Source of the DNA: Bacteroidales bacterium
GTDB taxonomy: Bacteria > Bacteroidota > Bacteroidia > Bacteroidales > GCA-2748055
Direction of reading: 5' to 3'
DNA length: 64,000 bases
NCBI GenBank assembly: GCA_023138875.1
Contig: JAGLOO010000058.1
Span: 51,166 to 115,165, forward strand
Part shown: positions 47,410-56,159 of the stretch, piece by piece
How positions within the stretch are numbered: the stretch's first letter is position 1
Layout of the letters: every line of letters begins with the position of its first letter
Translations under genes and position numbers: made by a program
The notes under the pieces: model-generated
Told to the model about the DNA's origin: nothing
What the model saw: only the letters and a program-made list of their open reading frames with translations
The model's database searches: none

Positions 47410-48642
47410 TTATTGGATTTTTCCGTTTATAATGACTTTATCGATCAGGCTTGTACCATATGCGTAAGGCATGAAGCCAAAACTGGGCATGGGCCTGGTG
47501 ATGATCAGGCTGGCTACTTTTCCTGGTGTAATGGTACCATGTGTTTTTTCAATACCCATTGCACAGGCCCCGTTCAAAGTAACAGCATTCAGCACCTCAA
47601 ACGGCAACATTTTCAGTTGCATGATCCCCAAAGACATGATCAATTCCATATTGCCGGAAGGGGACGAACCCGGATTATAATCGGATGCCAGGGCCACAGG
47701 CAATCCTGCGTCGATCATTGTGCGCACCGGTGCGTAGGAGAGTCCCAGGAAAAGGGATGCCCCGGGAAGTATGGTAGGCATGGTATTGCTGTTCTTTAGC
47801 ACAGCCAGCTCATCCTCTCCAACAAACTCAAGGTGATCCACCGATAGTGCTCCATGCCTGACCCCCACCTGGATCCCGCCTGAATAATCAAGTTCATTGG
47901 CATGGATCTTTGGCACCAGTCCGAATTTCTTACCAGCTTCAAGGATACGCCCGGTCTGATCAACGGTAAAGAATCCGCGGTCACAAAACACATCAATATA
48001 GGCTGCAAGTTCCTCTTCGGCTACAGCAGGGATCATCTCATTAATGACCAGGTTCACATAACCGTCCGGATTTGACTTGAATTCCCGTGGCAGTGCATGT
48101 GCTCCCAGGAATGTGGCTTTGATGGTCAGTTGAGTTTCCTCATCCAGCCGTTTAATTACCCTGAGCATCTTCAACTCATCCCTTGTATTCAATCCGTAAC
48201 CGCTCTTTATCTCCACGGCCCCGGTACCTGATCGGATGATCTCATGAGTCCTTGGAAGGGAGTGTTCAAAAAGTTGTGCTTCAGATGTCTCTGACAGCAA
48301 TGCTGCCGAATTCAGAATTCCCCCACCCCGCTTTGCAATTTCCTCGTAACTCAATCCGCGAATCTTATCTTCATACTCCTTTTCCCTGCTGCCTGCGTAG
48401 ACAAGGTGGGTATGCGAATCACAGAATGCTGGCATAACCATACCACGCTTGCAGTCAACCACTTCATCATCCCGAAAGGGGATCACCTCACCCTCTCCAA
48501 AACAAGCAATCTTACCATCCTCGATAACAAGCCAGGCATCTTCTAAGCTGTTGACCCGCTGCATGTCGGAACCGGCTACCTTTGCCTTAGGTTCATCTTC
48601 GATCATCAGCAACCGGGCAATATTCTTGAGTACCAATCTCAT
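47410..48642 (-). CDS. hutI: Imidazolonepropionase
   Basis: HutI hydrolyses 4-imidazolone-5-propanoate to formiminoglutamate in histidine degradation. The 410-aa amidohydrolase has the metal site His77-x-His79 (CDSHTHLVYAG), and further motifs KSGYGLNTRDELKMLRVI, KIHANELDYSGG, SVDHLEF and ALASDYNPGSSPSGN. Its product is the substrate of FtcD, whose gene follows after six bases; the two are surely co-expressed. Confidence 0.96.
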   Translation of the reverse strand: MRLVLKNIARLLMIEDEPKAKVAGSDMQRVNSLEDAWLVIEDGKIACFGEGEVIPFRDDEVVDCKRGMVMPAFCDSHTHLVYAGSREKEYEDKIRGLSYEEIAKRGGGILNSAALLSETSEAQLFEHSLPRTHEIIRSGTGAVEIKSGYGLNTRDELKMLRVIKRLDEETQLTIKATFLGAHALPREFKSNPDGYVNLVINEMIPAVAEEELAAYIDVFCDRGFFTVDQTGRILEAGKKFGLVPKIHANELDYSGGIQVGVRHGALSVDHLEFVGEDELAVLKNSNTMPTILPGASLFLGLSYAPVRTMIDAGLPVALASDYNPGSSPSGNMELIMSLGIMQLKMLPFEVLNAVTLNGACAMGIEKTHGTITPGKVASLIITRPMPSFGFMPYAYGTSLIDKVIINGKIQ

Positions 48643-48693
48643 ACTGCGAAGATATGAAAATGTAGCCTCCCTGCTTAATGTTTTAGAGCAAAC

Positions 48694-49845
48694 TTATTTC
48701 AGGAGGTATGCAATGGCCACCCCCAGGTAATTCCCTATGGCATAACCGATCACACCAATGATCATGCCCGGCACTACTACCTCTTTATTGCGCAGTGCTG
48801 CTGCTACCACAGGGACGAAAGGGGGTGAGTTGGACAGGGCCGTGGAGGTCATGATATATTCATCCACGCTGATCCCGAAAATCCAGGACAACAACGCGTG
48901 CAAAAGCAGTGAACCTACAATCACCAGCAATATAAAAAGGAACATATTTACCAGCAGGTCCATCGAATCAGGATTGAACAGTGCTGCCATATCGGCTTTT
49001 GAAGCTACGATCACACAGAACATGTAGATGAAATACATCCCCAGCTGGAAAGATCTTTTAATCCTGTTGATTCCCGGTACCAGTGAAGCAAGGATTCCCA
49101 GCGTGGTCACTGTAAGGATTGCGGCTGTATCTTTTGCCTCCCCTTTAAAAAAGAAAGTGAGACCATAACCCAGACCGAAAATCACCAGGGATACCCCAAA
49201 GGCTTTCAGAATTCCAGGCACACTTGACCTGCTGAAAAAACCATCATACGACTCAAAATCACTTACGTCCAGGTCAATTTGACCGGATTGGCCATCGGAT
49301 TTATATGGTTTCATAAACAGGGAGAAGAGAGGCTTGGCACCTGTAATGAGAAACAGCAGGACAAAGGCTCCGATGACCAGTTCTACGGTATGGGTCAGGA
49401 TATACAGGTCCTCATCCACATTCAATCCCCGTGCAATGGCAGCCAGGTTGGGAGTGCCACCTGTATACACCCCTATCATCATTCCCGATACTTTCCATAT
49501 CTCCGGAATCCTTTCCCTGAAAATGAAATATCCGATAAATACAAGTACCACCACAGATGCCACTCCGAGTAGCAATGAGATGAATGTATACCTGGCCATT
49601 TCCACCCACTTCAATACATTTTCTGAAAATAACACCAGGGGAATGCCGAGAAGGATAGAAACTCCCATTAAATCGCTCTGGAGACCCGAAATCGATTCCG
49701 GAACAATGTTCACATTACCCAGGATAAGTCCCCCCAAATAACAGATCACCACAACTCCGATCTTATTGATGATCGAATACCGTGTACTAAAAAAAAGAAT
49801 AACTGCAGGAAAGAAAAAATAGAGTAGAATAATAAGAACTCCCAT
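48694..49845 (-). CDS. DUF819 family membrane protein
   Basis: This 383-aa membrane protein of DUF819 has about ten helices. The ATG at 49845 (MGVLIILLYFFFPAVILFF) starts directly in a membrane segment; a longer reading would run into fabI. Signatures include CYLGGLILGNVNIVPESI, GVYTGGTPNLAAIARGLN (about 150–167), and TSTALSNSPPFVPVVAAALR with GMIIGVIGYAIGNYLG at the end. The fold resembles sodium-coupled carboxylate or amino-acid carriers. Since hutI and ftcD follow, it could move histidine or a product, but this is a weak inference. Confidence 0.85.
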   Translation of the reverse strand: MGVLIILLYFFFPAVILFFSTRYSIINKIGVVVICYLGGLILGNVNIVPESISGLQSDLMGVSILLGIPLVLFSENVLKWVEMARYTFISLLLGVASVVVLVFIGYFIFRERIPEIWKVSGMMIGVYTGGTPNLAAIARGLNVDEDLYILTHTVELVIGAFVLLFLITGAKPLFSLFMKPYKSDGQSGQIDLDVSDFESYDGFFSRSSVPGILKAFGVSLVIFGLGYGLTFFFKGEAKDTAAILTVTTLGILASLVPGINRIKRSFQLGMYFIYMFCVIVASKADMAALFNPDSMDLLVNMFLFILLVIVGSLLLHALLSWIFGISVDEYIMTSTALSNSPPFVPVVAAALRNKEVVVPGMIIGVIGYAIGNYLGVAIAYLLK

Positions 49846-49918
49846 GACGCTTACAGAATTGTGATTCCGCAAGATAGTTAAAAAGTCAAAAGCCCGAAGC
49901 TTATAGCTTTCCTGCTTA

Positions 49919-50749
49919 CTACGGGCAATCCCGGAAGCTCTTCTCGTATTGTTCAATGGCACGCAGGCTCATACCCATACTGGAGAAACCACCATCGTGG
50001 AAGAGATTCTGCATGGTTACTTTTCGGGTCAGATCAGAAAAGAGAGTGATACAATAATTTGCGCAGTCATCGGCGGTGGCATTGCCCAGGGGAGACATCC
50101 GGTCGGAAAAATCCTCCAGCTTGTCGAATCCTTTTACCCCACTTCCTGCAGTAGTGGGAGTGGGTGATTGGGATACTGTGTTAATGCGAATGCGTTTCTC
50201 GCGTCCATACATATAGCCAAAACTACGCGCAATGGACTCCAGAATGGCTTTGGCATCGGCCATATCATTGTATCCGGCAAAGGTTCTCTGAGCTGCCACA
50301 TAGGATAATGCCACAATAGATCCCCATTCTTTGATGGCATCCATCTTTCTGGCCGTACTCAAAACTTTATGGAGAGAGAAAGCTGATACATCCAGTGTCT
50401 TGTGGTAGTAATCGTAGTTAAGAGCGTCATAATCTATCCCTTTCCTGACATTAGGTGACATACCGATCGAGTGGAGGATAAAATCCACCTTGCCTCCCAG
50501 TATCTCCATGGATTTTTTCATCAGGTTCTCAAGATCCTCAAGGCTGGTGGCATCTGCAGAAACAACCTCAGCATTTATCCTTTCTGCCAGTTCGTTAATT
50601 GTGCCCATACGCAGGGCAATAGGTGCATTTGTTAATACAATTTCAGCGCCCTCTTCATGGGCCTTCTCAGCCACCTTCCAGGCGATGGACTGATCATTCA
50701 GTGCGCCAAAAATAATCCCTTTTTTCCCTTTGAGTAGATTGTAAGCCAT
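49919..50749 (-). CDS. fabI: Enoyl-[acyl-carrier-protein] reductase
   Basis: FabI reduces trans-2-enoyl-ACP in the last step of each fatty-acid elongation round. The 276-aa short-chain dehydrogenase has the FabI-type cofactor loop GALNDQSIAWK (15–25) and the active-site Tyr160-x6-Lys167 in GYNDMADAK, with RINTVSQSPTPTTAGSG, a form usual for Bacteroidota. I chose the ATG 50749 (MAYNLLKGKKG); a more upstream ATG would add 14 residues not expected in the family. Confidence 0.96.
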   Translation of the reverse strand: MAYNLLKGKKGIIFGALNDQSIAWKVAEKAHEEGAEIVLTNAPIALRMGTINELAERINAEVVSADATSLEDLENLMKKSMEILGGKVDFILHSIGMSPNVRKGIDYDALNYDYYHKTLDVSAFSLHKVLSTARKMDAIKEWGSIVALSYVAAQRTFAGYNDMADAKAILESIARSFGYMYGREKRIRINTVSQSPTPTTAGSGVKGFDKLEDFSDRMSPLGNATADDCANYCITLFSDLTRKVTMQNLFHDGGFSSMGMSLRAIEQYEKSFRDCP

Positions 50750-50818
50750 TGTGAAAGCATTTGAACTGTTAGTTTTCTGCCCTATTAACAAACTAAATCT
50801 CAGATTGTACGATAGTGA

Positions 50819-52471
50819 TTAAACCCTCAGCAGAACACGGGCATTGGAGAGGGCAGCATCCGTGACTTCTTCTCCTGACAGCATTTTAGCAATTTCTGTC
50901 ACGCGTTCAGCCTGTTCGAGTTTTCTGATCCTGGTATAGGTGGCATCCTCTGTATCCTCCTTATATACAGTAAAATGGTCCGACCCCCGGGATGCAACCT
51001 GTGGCAGATGTGTAATGGCCATGACCTGTCGGCCTCCGGCCAGTTGATCCATTATCCCGCCTACTTTATCAGCGATCTCTCCACTCACCCCCGCATCTAT
51101 TTCATCAAAAATCAGGGTAGGTAATCCCTTCCGGTCAGATACCAGGTATTTGATACAGAGCATCAGCCTGGAAACTTCACCACCAGAAGCCACCTTCGAT
51201 ATCTCCTCGAGGGATCCCTGTTTATTAGCCGAGAACAGGAACCTGATATCATCCGAACCATAGAGGTCATAATCATCTTTCTTCTCTATCACCACCTTGA
51301 ATCTGGCATTGGGAATTCCCAGTTGCCTGAGTTGCAACTCTACCCTATTCTGCATCTCCTTGCCGGCTGTGGCCCGTTTCCTGTGCATGATCACTGACAA
51401 ACGCTCCATTACACCCAGCAATCCTGTTTTTTCCTTTTCCAGCTCATTGATCTTTTCATCAGAAAATGTCAGGTCGTCGATCTTCTGTTGCAGTTGATCC
51501 CTGATGGCAATCAAATCTTCCAGGTCCTTTACCCTGTGCTTCTGCATCAGGCTGAAAAGAAGGTTAATCCTTTCCTGAAGGTGCTCAAGTATTCCGGGTT
51601 CCGGATCAGATTTTTCCGCCTGGGCCTCCACCTCAGCCGAAAGATCCTTCAATTCAATATAGGCCAAATCCATCCGTTGAGCCAACTCCTTTGAAGGGGT
51701 GAAGAATTCTGAGATTTTTTGCAGCTGTGCCTGTGACTCTTTCAACTGATCAAGGATACCGGTGGATTCACGGGATAGTAAGCCGGCTGACTGGAACAGT
51801 GCATTCCGGATCTCTTCTGCATGTTCTGCCCGCTGGAGGTCGCCCTCCAGTGCTTCCAGTTCACCATCCTTCAGATTGGAAGCATGAAGTTCATTAAACT
51901 GGAATTGCATGTAATCCAGGTCTTCCTTCAGTTTCGATATCTCATCTTTCACCCTGTCCAGTTCCTGACAAACACTCCCGTATGCAGAATAAGCTGCCCG
52001 GTATTCGGCCAGCTCTTTACCTGTTACAGCTAAATAATCGATCACCTCCAGCTGGTAGAGATGATCATTCAATTGCAGGTTCTGATGCTGGGAATGGATA
52101 TCCACCAGCCGGGTCCCTATTTCCTTCAACAATGGAAGATTTACCGGGGTGTCATTTATAAATGCACGTGATTTACCCCCAGGGGCAATCTCCCTCCGGA
52201 GGGTGGAGACAGGTTCAAAATCTATATCGTTTGATTCGAAAACCTTCCGAACTGCATCTCCGGGTTTAAAGGTGCCTTCTACAATACACTTGGAATCTTT
52301 CAGTTTAAGCACTGACGTATCTACGCGCTGTCCAAGGATAAGAGACAATGCACCCATGAGGATCGATTTTCCTGCACCGGTCTCACCTGTGATTGTGGTA
52401 AAGCCTTCGGAAAACTGCATCTCCAGTTCGTCAATCAGCACATAATTCTTAATGTAAAGGGACTGAATCAT
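50819..52471 (-). CDS. recN: DNA repair protein RecN
   Basis: RecN is an SMC-like ATPase that holds DNA ends during recombinational repair of double-strand breaks. The 550-aa protein has Walker A GETGAGKS (about 30–37), a long coiled-coil middle (about 160–370), and the C-terminal ABC motifs VASGGEVSRLMLCIKYL (signature), LIFDEIDAGVSGEIADKVG (Walker B) and QVMAITHLPQVAS. It is the last member of the tight bamD–rpoZ–coaBC–DUF4835–recN run. Confidence 0.95.
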   Translation of the reverse strand: MIQSLYIKNYVLIDELEMQFSEGFTTITGETGAGKSILMGALSLILGQRVDTSVLKLKDSKCIVEGTFKPGDAVRKVFESNDIDFEPVSTLRREIAPGGKSRAFINDTPVNLPLLKEIGTRLVDIHSQHQNLQLNDHLYQLEVIDYLAVTGKELAEYRAAYSAYGSVCQELDRVKDEISKLKEDLDYMQFQFNELHASNLKDGELEALEGDLQRAEHAEEIRNALFQSAGLLSRESTGILDQLKESQAQLQKISEFFTPSKELAQRMDLAYIELKDLSAEVEAQAEKSDPEPGILEHLQERINLLFSLMQKHRVKDLEDLIAIRDQLQQKIDDLTFSDEKINELEKEKTGLLGVMERLSVIMHRKRATAGKEMQNRVELQLRQLGIPNARFKVVIEKKDDYDLYGSDDIRFLFSANKQGSLEEISKVASGGEVSRLMLCIKYLVSDRKGLPTLIFDEIDAGVSGEIADKVGGIMDQLAGGRQVMAITHLPQVASRGSDHFTVYKEDTEDATYTRIRKLEQAERVTEIAKMLSGEEVTDAALSNARVLLRV

Positions 52472-52482
52472 ATGGGGCCAGC

Positions 52483-53397
52483 CTACATAGTTTGCTCCAG
52501 TATGGCTTTGTATTTATTCGTGTGCGTTTTATCCACTTCAATTAAAATGGTATGTGCACGGTTCCTCTCTTCCGGATAGGATTCGGAGTACACATTGACC
52601 AGTTCGTCCACCTTGGCATCAAACACCAGTCTTAAAAGGTACATGTAAGGATCAGGGCGTTTCCTGAAAACCTTCTGGATCAACTCCAGGCTGTTGGTGA
52701 TTTCGGCCCTTCCTTCCGCTACCTTCTCATCCATCAGGTCCAGGCCCAGTCTGTGATAACGATAATTAAACTCACGTACCGGCTCATAATCGACATCGAG
52801 CATATCTTTCACCAACCAGTACCTGCTTTTGTGGGCCATGTCATCCAGCGGCTTCCAGCCACCTTCCGGCGCATTCTGTGCGTTCAATACAATTCTTTCA
52901 GCATTGGAAAAATAGAGACTGCCACCGAACAGTGAGAAGGTATCATAATCCAGACCCAGGATATAATAAGCATAAAAGGCCAGAATGGAGGTCAGGTTCG
53001 ACATATGTGAATTGAGATCGAATTCAAGCGGAGAGAACTCCACGTACCTGAAATGGATATCATTATCAGCAAAGTTTAGTGTAACCGTATTGTAATTGCT
53101 ATTGTAAACGGGTCTTCTGGCCTGGATCTGGAGGGTCCCCTTAAACTCATCCGCAGATGGCTGGTCGGTAATATTGAACATCAGGTTACATTCAATCCGC
53201 TCTTCCATGGTATACACATGGTCGGTCCATACATGGTTGTTCATAAACTCGTATATGGCATTCTGGAGAGTCTGGAATACCTGTTTATTGGTTCCCTGAA
53301 TTTGCTGGCTAACGATCTGCACATTGCATCTCAGCTCCTGGCTATACAAGGAAAACGACGCCAGTAACATGAAAAATATAAAGATTGATTTACGCAT
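52483..53397 (-). CDS. DUF4835 family exported protein
   Basis: This 304-aa protein has a signal peptide (cleaved about YSQEL, residue 20) and belongs to DUF4835, conserved in Bacteroidota at this place between coaBC and recN. Sequence features are VQIVSQQIQGTNKQVFQTLQ, YNSNYNTVTLNFADNDI and FYAYYILGLDYDTFSLFGG. Function is unknown; recurrent linkage with bamD suggests an envelope role. The start overlaps the coaBC stop by eight bases. Confidence 0.88.
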   Translation of the reverse strand: MRKSIFIFFMLLASFSLYSQELRCNVQIVSQQIQGTNKQVFQTLQNAIYEFMNNHVWTDHVYTMEERIECNLMFNITDQPSADEFKGTLQIQARRPVYNSNYNTVTLNFADNDIHFRYVEFSPLEFDLNSHMSNLTSILAFYAYYILGLDYDTFSLFGGSLYFSNAERIVLNAQNAPEGGWKPLDDMAHKSRYWLVKDMLDVDYEPVREFNYRYHRLGLDLMDEKVAEGRAEITNSLELIQKVFRKRPDPYMYLLRLVFDAKVDELVNVYSESYPEERNRAHTILIEVDKTHTNKYKAILEQTM

Positions 53398-54604
53398 TTT
53401 CTATCATCTTTACCACCCGATCCACCAGGTCAGCAGCCACCTGGCTTTTAGGCTTCAGTCCATATTCATTCGTATTCCCGGAGCTATCAATCATTGTTAC
53501 CCTGTTGGTGTCTGTTCCAAATCCGGCTCCTTTCTGCTGCAAAGAATTGAGCACGATCAGGTCCAGGTTTTTCTTTGCTAGCTTTGACCTTGCATGTTCC
53601 AGTTCATTATCGGTCTCCAGGGCAAAACCCACAAAGAATTGTCCGGTTTGTTTCAGCTTCCCCATCTCTGCTGCTATATCGCGGGTGGGTTTAAGCCGAA
53701 TGTTCCACTCTTCTCCGCCCCGCTTTACCTTTTGCAGAGAAACATCGACGGGTGTAAAGTCAGCAACAGCTGCATTAAAAACAGCAATATCCACACTGTC
53801 AATCAACTCCTTACATGCTTCATGCATTTCAGCTGCAGAAGTAACATCAATGATCTCCACTCCCTGCACCCGGATTTTTACATCAACCGGTCCTGATACA
53901 AGGTATACACTGGCTCCTTCAACTGCAAATGCTTCAGCAATGGCATACCCCATCTTCCCGGAAGAGTGGTTGCCAATATAACGCACAGGATCGATGCTTT
54001 CGTGTGTGGGTCCCGCAGTTATAAGGACCTGTTTATTCAGAAGTTTTTTTTTTGAAGGCTGCCTGTCGAGCAGCCTGATGAACCGTATGATTTCCTCGGG
54101 TTCTTCCATTCTCCCCCTGCCTTCCAATCCACTGGCAAGTTCTCCCTGGACGGGTTCAATAACATGGTTCCCATATCCGGTTAATACCTCAAGATTTCGT
54201 TGTGTGGACGGATGTTGATACATGTCCATATCCATTGCAGGAGCAACAACAACCGGACATCTGGCCGATAAATAGGTAGTAATGAGAAGATTGTCAGCTA
54301 CACCATTGGCCATCTTACCCAATGTTGCAGCAGTAACCGGCGCTATGATCATCAGGTCCGATGAAACGCCCATATCCACATGGCTGTTCCAGTCACCTCC
54401 CTCTGATCTGAAGAATTCTGAACGTACCGGTTTACCGGAAAGCGTGGAGAAGGTAACAGGCCCTACAAATTCCCTTGCAAAAGGAGTCATGATCACCTGT
54501 ACATCGGCCCCTTCTTTGATCAGGAGTCTGAGCAAATAAACAGCCTTATAGGCGGCTATGCTACCGGTTACTCCAAGAATAATACGTTTTCCTGTGATCT
54601 CCAT
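53390..54604 (-). CDS. coaBC: Phosphopantothenoylcysteine decarboxylase / phosphopantothenate–cysteine ligase
   Basis: This bifunctional enzyme makes 4'-phosphopantetheine from phosphopantothenate and cysteine for CoA synthesis. In the 404-aa protein the FMN-binding decarboxylase half (1–~180) has GVTGSIAAYKA (11–21), the catalytic His75 in NSHVDMG, and APAMDMDMYQHP (121–132). The ligase half begins KQVLITAGPTHESIDPVRYI and has NHSSGKMGYAIA and KLKQTGQFFVGFALETD. The gene is in its usual Bacteroidota position between rpoZ and DUF4835. Confidence 0.95.
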   Translation of the reverse strand: MEITGKRIILGVTGSIAAYKAVYLLRLLIKEGADVQVIMTPFAREFVGPVTFSTLSGKPVRSEFFRSEGGDWNSHVDMGVSSDLMIIAPVTAATLGKMANGVADNLLITTYLSARCPVVVAPAMDMDMYQHPSTQRNLEVLTGYGNHVIEPVQGELASGLEGRGRMEEPEEIIRFIRLLDRQPSKKKLLNKQVLITAGPTHESIDPVRYIGNHSSGKMGYAIAEAFAVEGASVYLVSGPVDVKIRVQGVEIIDVTSAAEMHEACKELIDSVDIAVFNAAVADFTPVDVSLQKVKRGGEEWNIRLKPTRDIAAEMGKLKQTGQFFVGFALETDNELEHARSKLAKKNLDLIVLNSLQQKGAGFGTDTNRVTMIDSSGNTNEYGLKPKSQVAADLVDRVVKMIENA

Positions 54605-54617
54605 CAGGAAGAAATGA

Positions 54618-54953
54618 CTACTGTTGTTCTATTTCAGGTGTTTCGTTGATCCTGAAATATATCTGGTCTTCGGTTAATTCCTGCAGCGAAATAAGAGAAG
54701 GCTTGGGCAACCGCTCGAAAAATTTTGAAATCTCAATCTGCTCGGGATTTTCAAAGACTTCTTCGAGATTGTCGGTATAGGATGCAAATTCTTCAAGCTT
54801 CCTGTTGAGTTCCAACTTCATTTCCACACTGATCTGGTTGGCCCTTTGTGAGACTATCACCACTGTTTGATAAATGTTGTCGGTTTCCCCATCCAGGTCA
54901 TTCAAATCCCGTGTTACCGTAGTCTGTGGCGCTTTGGTTTTTTTGTAATCCAT
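54618..54953 (-). CDS. rpoZ: RNA polymerase omega subunit (RpoZ-like)
   Basis: This 111-aa protein matches the divergent omega subunit of Bacteroidota RNA polymerase. The central part carries IYQTVVIVSQRANQIS (about 27–42), the omega-type helix that contacts beta'. The C-terminal half (ISKFFERLPKPSLISLQELT) is lineage-specific. The position between bamD (3 bases after its stop) and coaBC supports the assignment. Confidence 0.85.
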   Translation of the reverse strand: MDYKKTKAPQTTVTRDLNDLDGETDNIYQTVVIVSQRANQISVEMKLELNRKLEEFASYTDNLEEVFENPEQIEISKFFERLPKPSLISLQELTEDQIYFRINETPEIEQQ

Positions 54954-54956
54954 TGA

Positions 54957-55772
54957 TTATGATTCGTTATTGTTATCTGCTAAAAATTTATTTGAAGATT
55001 CATAGATCCGCGTTGCTTCCTTTGAAAAGATGCCATCGGGAAATTCTCCAATGAAACTGTAATATTCATCCAGTGCTGCCTGGAAACGCTCCCTTTGCTT
55101 ACTGGGGATGCTTTTATCGGCAAGCAGGTATGAAGACTTGAGAATTAAAAACATCAGTTCTTCCCTATACCTGGTTTCAGGATAATTCATCAGGCTGTTG
55201 CGCAATGCAAGAATGGCCGACTTATAATAACCCAGATCATAGTAAAGTTTTGCACTGATGTATGATTTCTCTACCAGTTTATCACTCATTTCAACAATGA
55301 TCTGCTGGCACTCGCTCAATCTTTCTGAATTGGGGTACTTTACCATGAACATCTGCAAGGCTGTAATGGTCTTGTAGGTGTTGTCCTGGTCCAGTTCCGG
55401 ACGTGGCGACTGCTTATAGTAACAATAAGCGGTCATGAAATCAGCTTCCTCAAGGAAATTACTGTTTGGATAGGTGGCAGAGAGTTCACTGAAATAGTGT
55501 CCGGCCATCATATAGTCCCTCTGGCCGTAATAACTCTTTGCCTGGTAATACTTTACAGTATCGGCCTTGATCGTACCCCGGTATATATTGGCCACCTGGT
55601 CGAACAGAGTTGCTGCCTTCACATATGTACCTTCTTCGTACATAGTGACTCCGGTTTCATACTTCTTCTGATAATCCCTGCTCTTCAGTAATTTTTCATA
55701 TTCTCCACACCCACTGAGGATCATTGCAATTCCTGCAATAACGACACCAACGAAAGCCCTGTTTTTAAACAT
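54957..55772 (-). CDS. bamD: Outer membrane protein assembly factor BamD
   Basis: BamD is an essential lipoprotein of the BAM complex, inserting outer-membrane beta-barrels. The 271-aa protein has a lipobox with Cys22 (MILSGCGEY) and TPR-like repeats: YQKKYETGVTMYEEGTYVKA, YYGQRDYMMAGHYFSELSAT, then TAYCYYKQSPRPELDQ, a hallmark of BamD. It heads the operon. A TAATTTTG box (55784–55777) lies only four bases upstream of the ATG, too close for a normal leader. Confidence 0.95.
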   Translation of the reverse strand: MFKNRAFVGVVIAGIAMILSGCGEYEKLLKSRDYQKKYETGVTMYEEGTYVKAATLFDQVANIYRGTIKADTVKYYQAKSYYGQRDYMMAGHYFSELSATYPNSNFLEEADFMTAYCYYKQSPRPELDQDNTYKTITALQMFMVKYPNSERLSECQQIIVEMSDKLVEKSYISAKLYYDLGYYKSAILALRNSLMNYPETRYREELMFLILKSSYLLADKSIPSKQRERFQAALDEYYSFIGEFPDGIFSKEATRIYESSNKFLADNNNES

Positions 55773-56159
55773 TGCGCAAAATTACAATTATTGAGTTAAT
55801 AATAAAACGAATATGAACATTTAAATGAATATTGACAATACCTATGAAACAAAAATCATTCCATTTTATTGCGGGAGAGATTTAAATTGTTTCACTGCTT
55901 TATGTGCTGAAGCAAGTAAATATCGACAATAGAGCCAGGCAGGCCTTCTTGGAAGATCTCATTCCTGAAGGCACCCTATCCCAATCAATTACCAGGGTCA
56001 ATGCATATAAAAAACTGAGAATGAGTCCATATTTCTTATACATGGGCCCAGGCTTATTTTGTTTGATTCTTTTCTCCGGTTCCTTTTGAATTTATAACTG
56101 AATGCGTATATTGTGTCACGTTTATAAAATTAGTGTTACCTCTATTTTACACATCACTC
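55773..56159. other. Intergenic region between divergent bamD and TonB receptor genes
   Basis: This 387-base gap contains the bamD upstream sequence (TAATTTTG at 55777–55784, minus), a hairpin GCCTTC…GAAGGC (about 55942–55976) without a T run, and an open frame starting with GTG at 55904 (61 codons, codon choice like real genes) that could be a gene remnant. I see no known riboswitch. Confidence 0.45.

Noticed and set aside
46358..47799. Long plus-strand frames over ftcD and hutI
   Set aside because: These are mirrors of two well-recognised enzymes; they carry no domain signatures.
55773..56159. Riboswitch upstream of the TonB receptor
   Set aside because: No cobalamin, molybdenum-cofactor or similar conserved core could be seen; only a simple hairpin is present.
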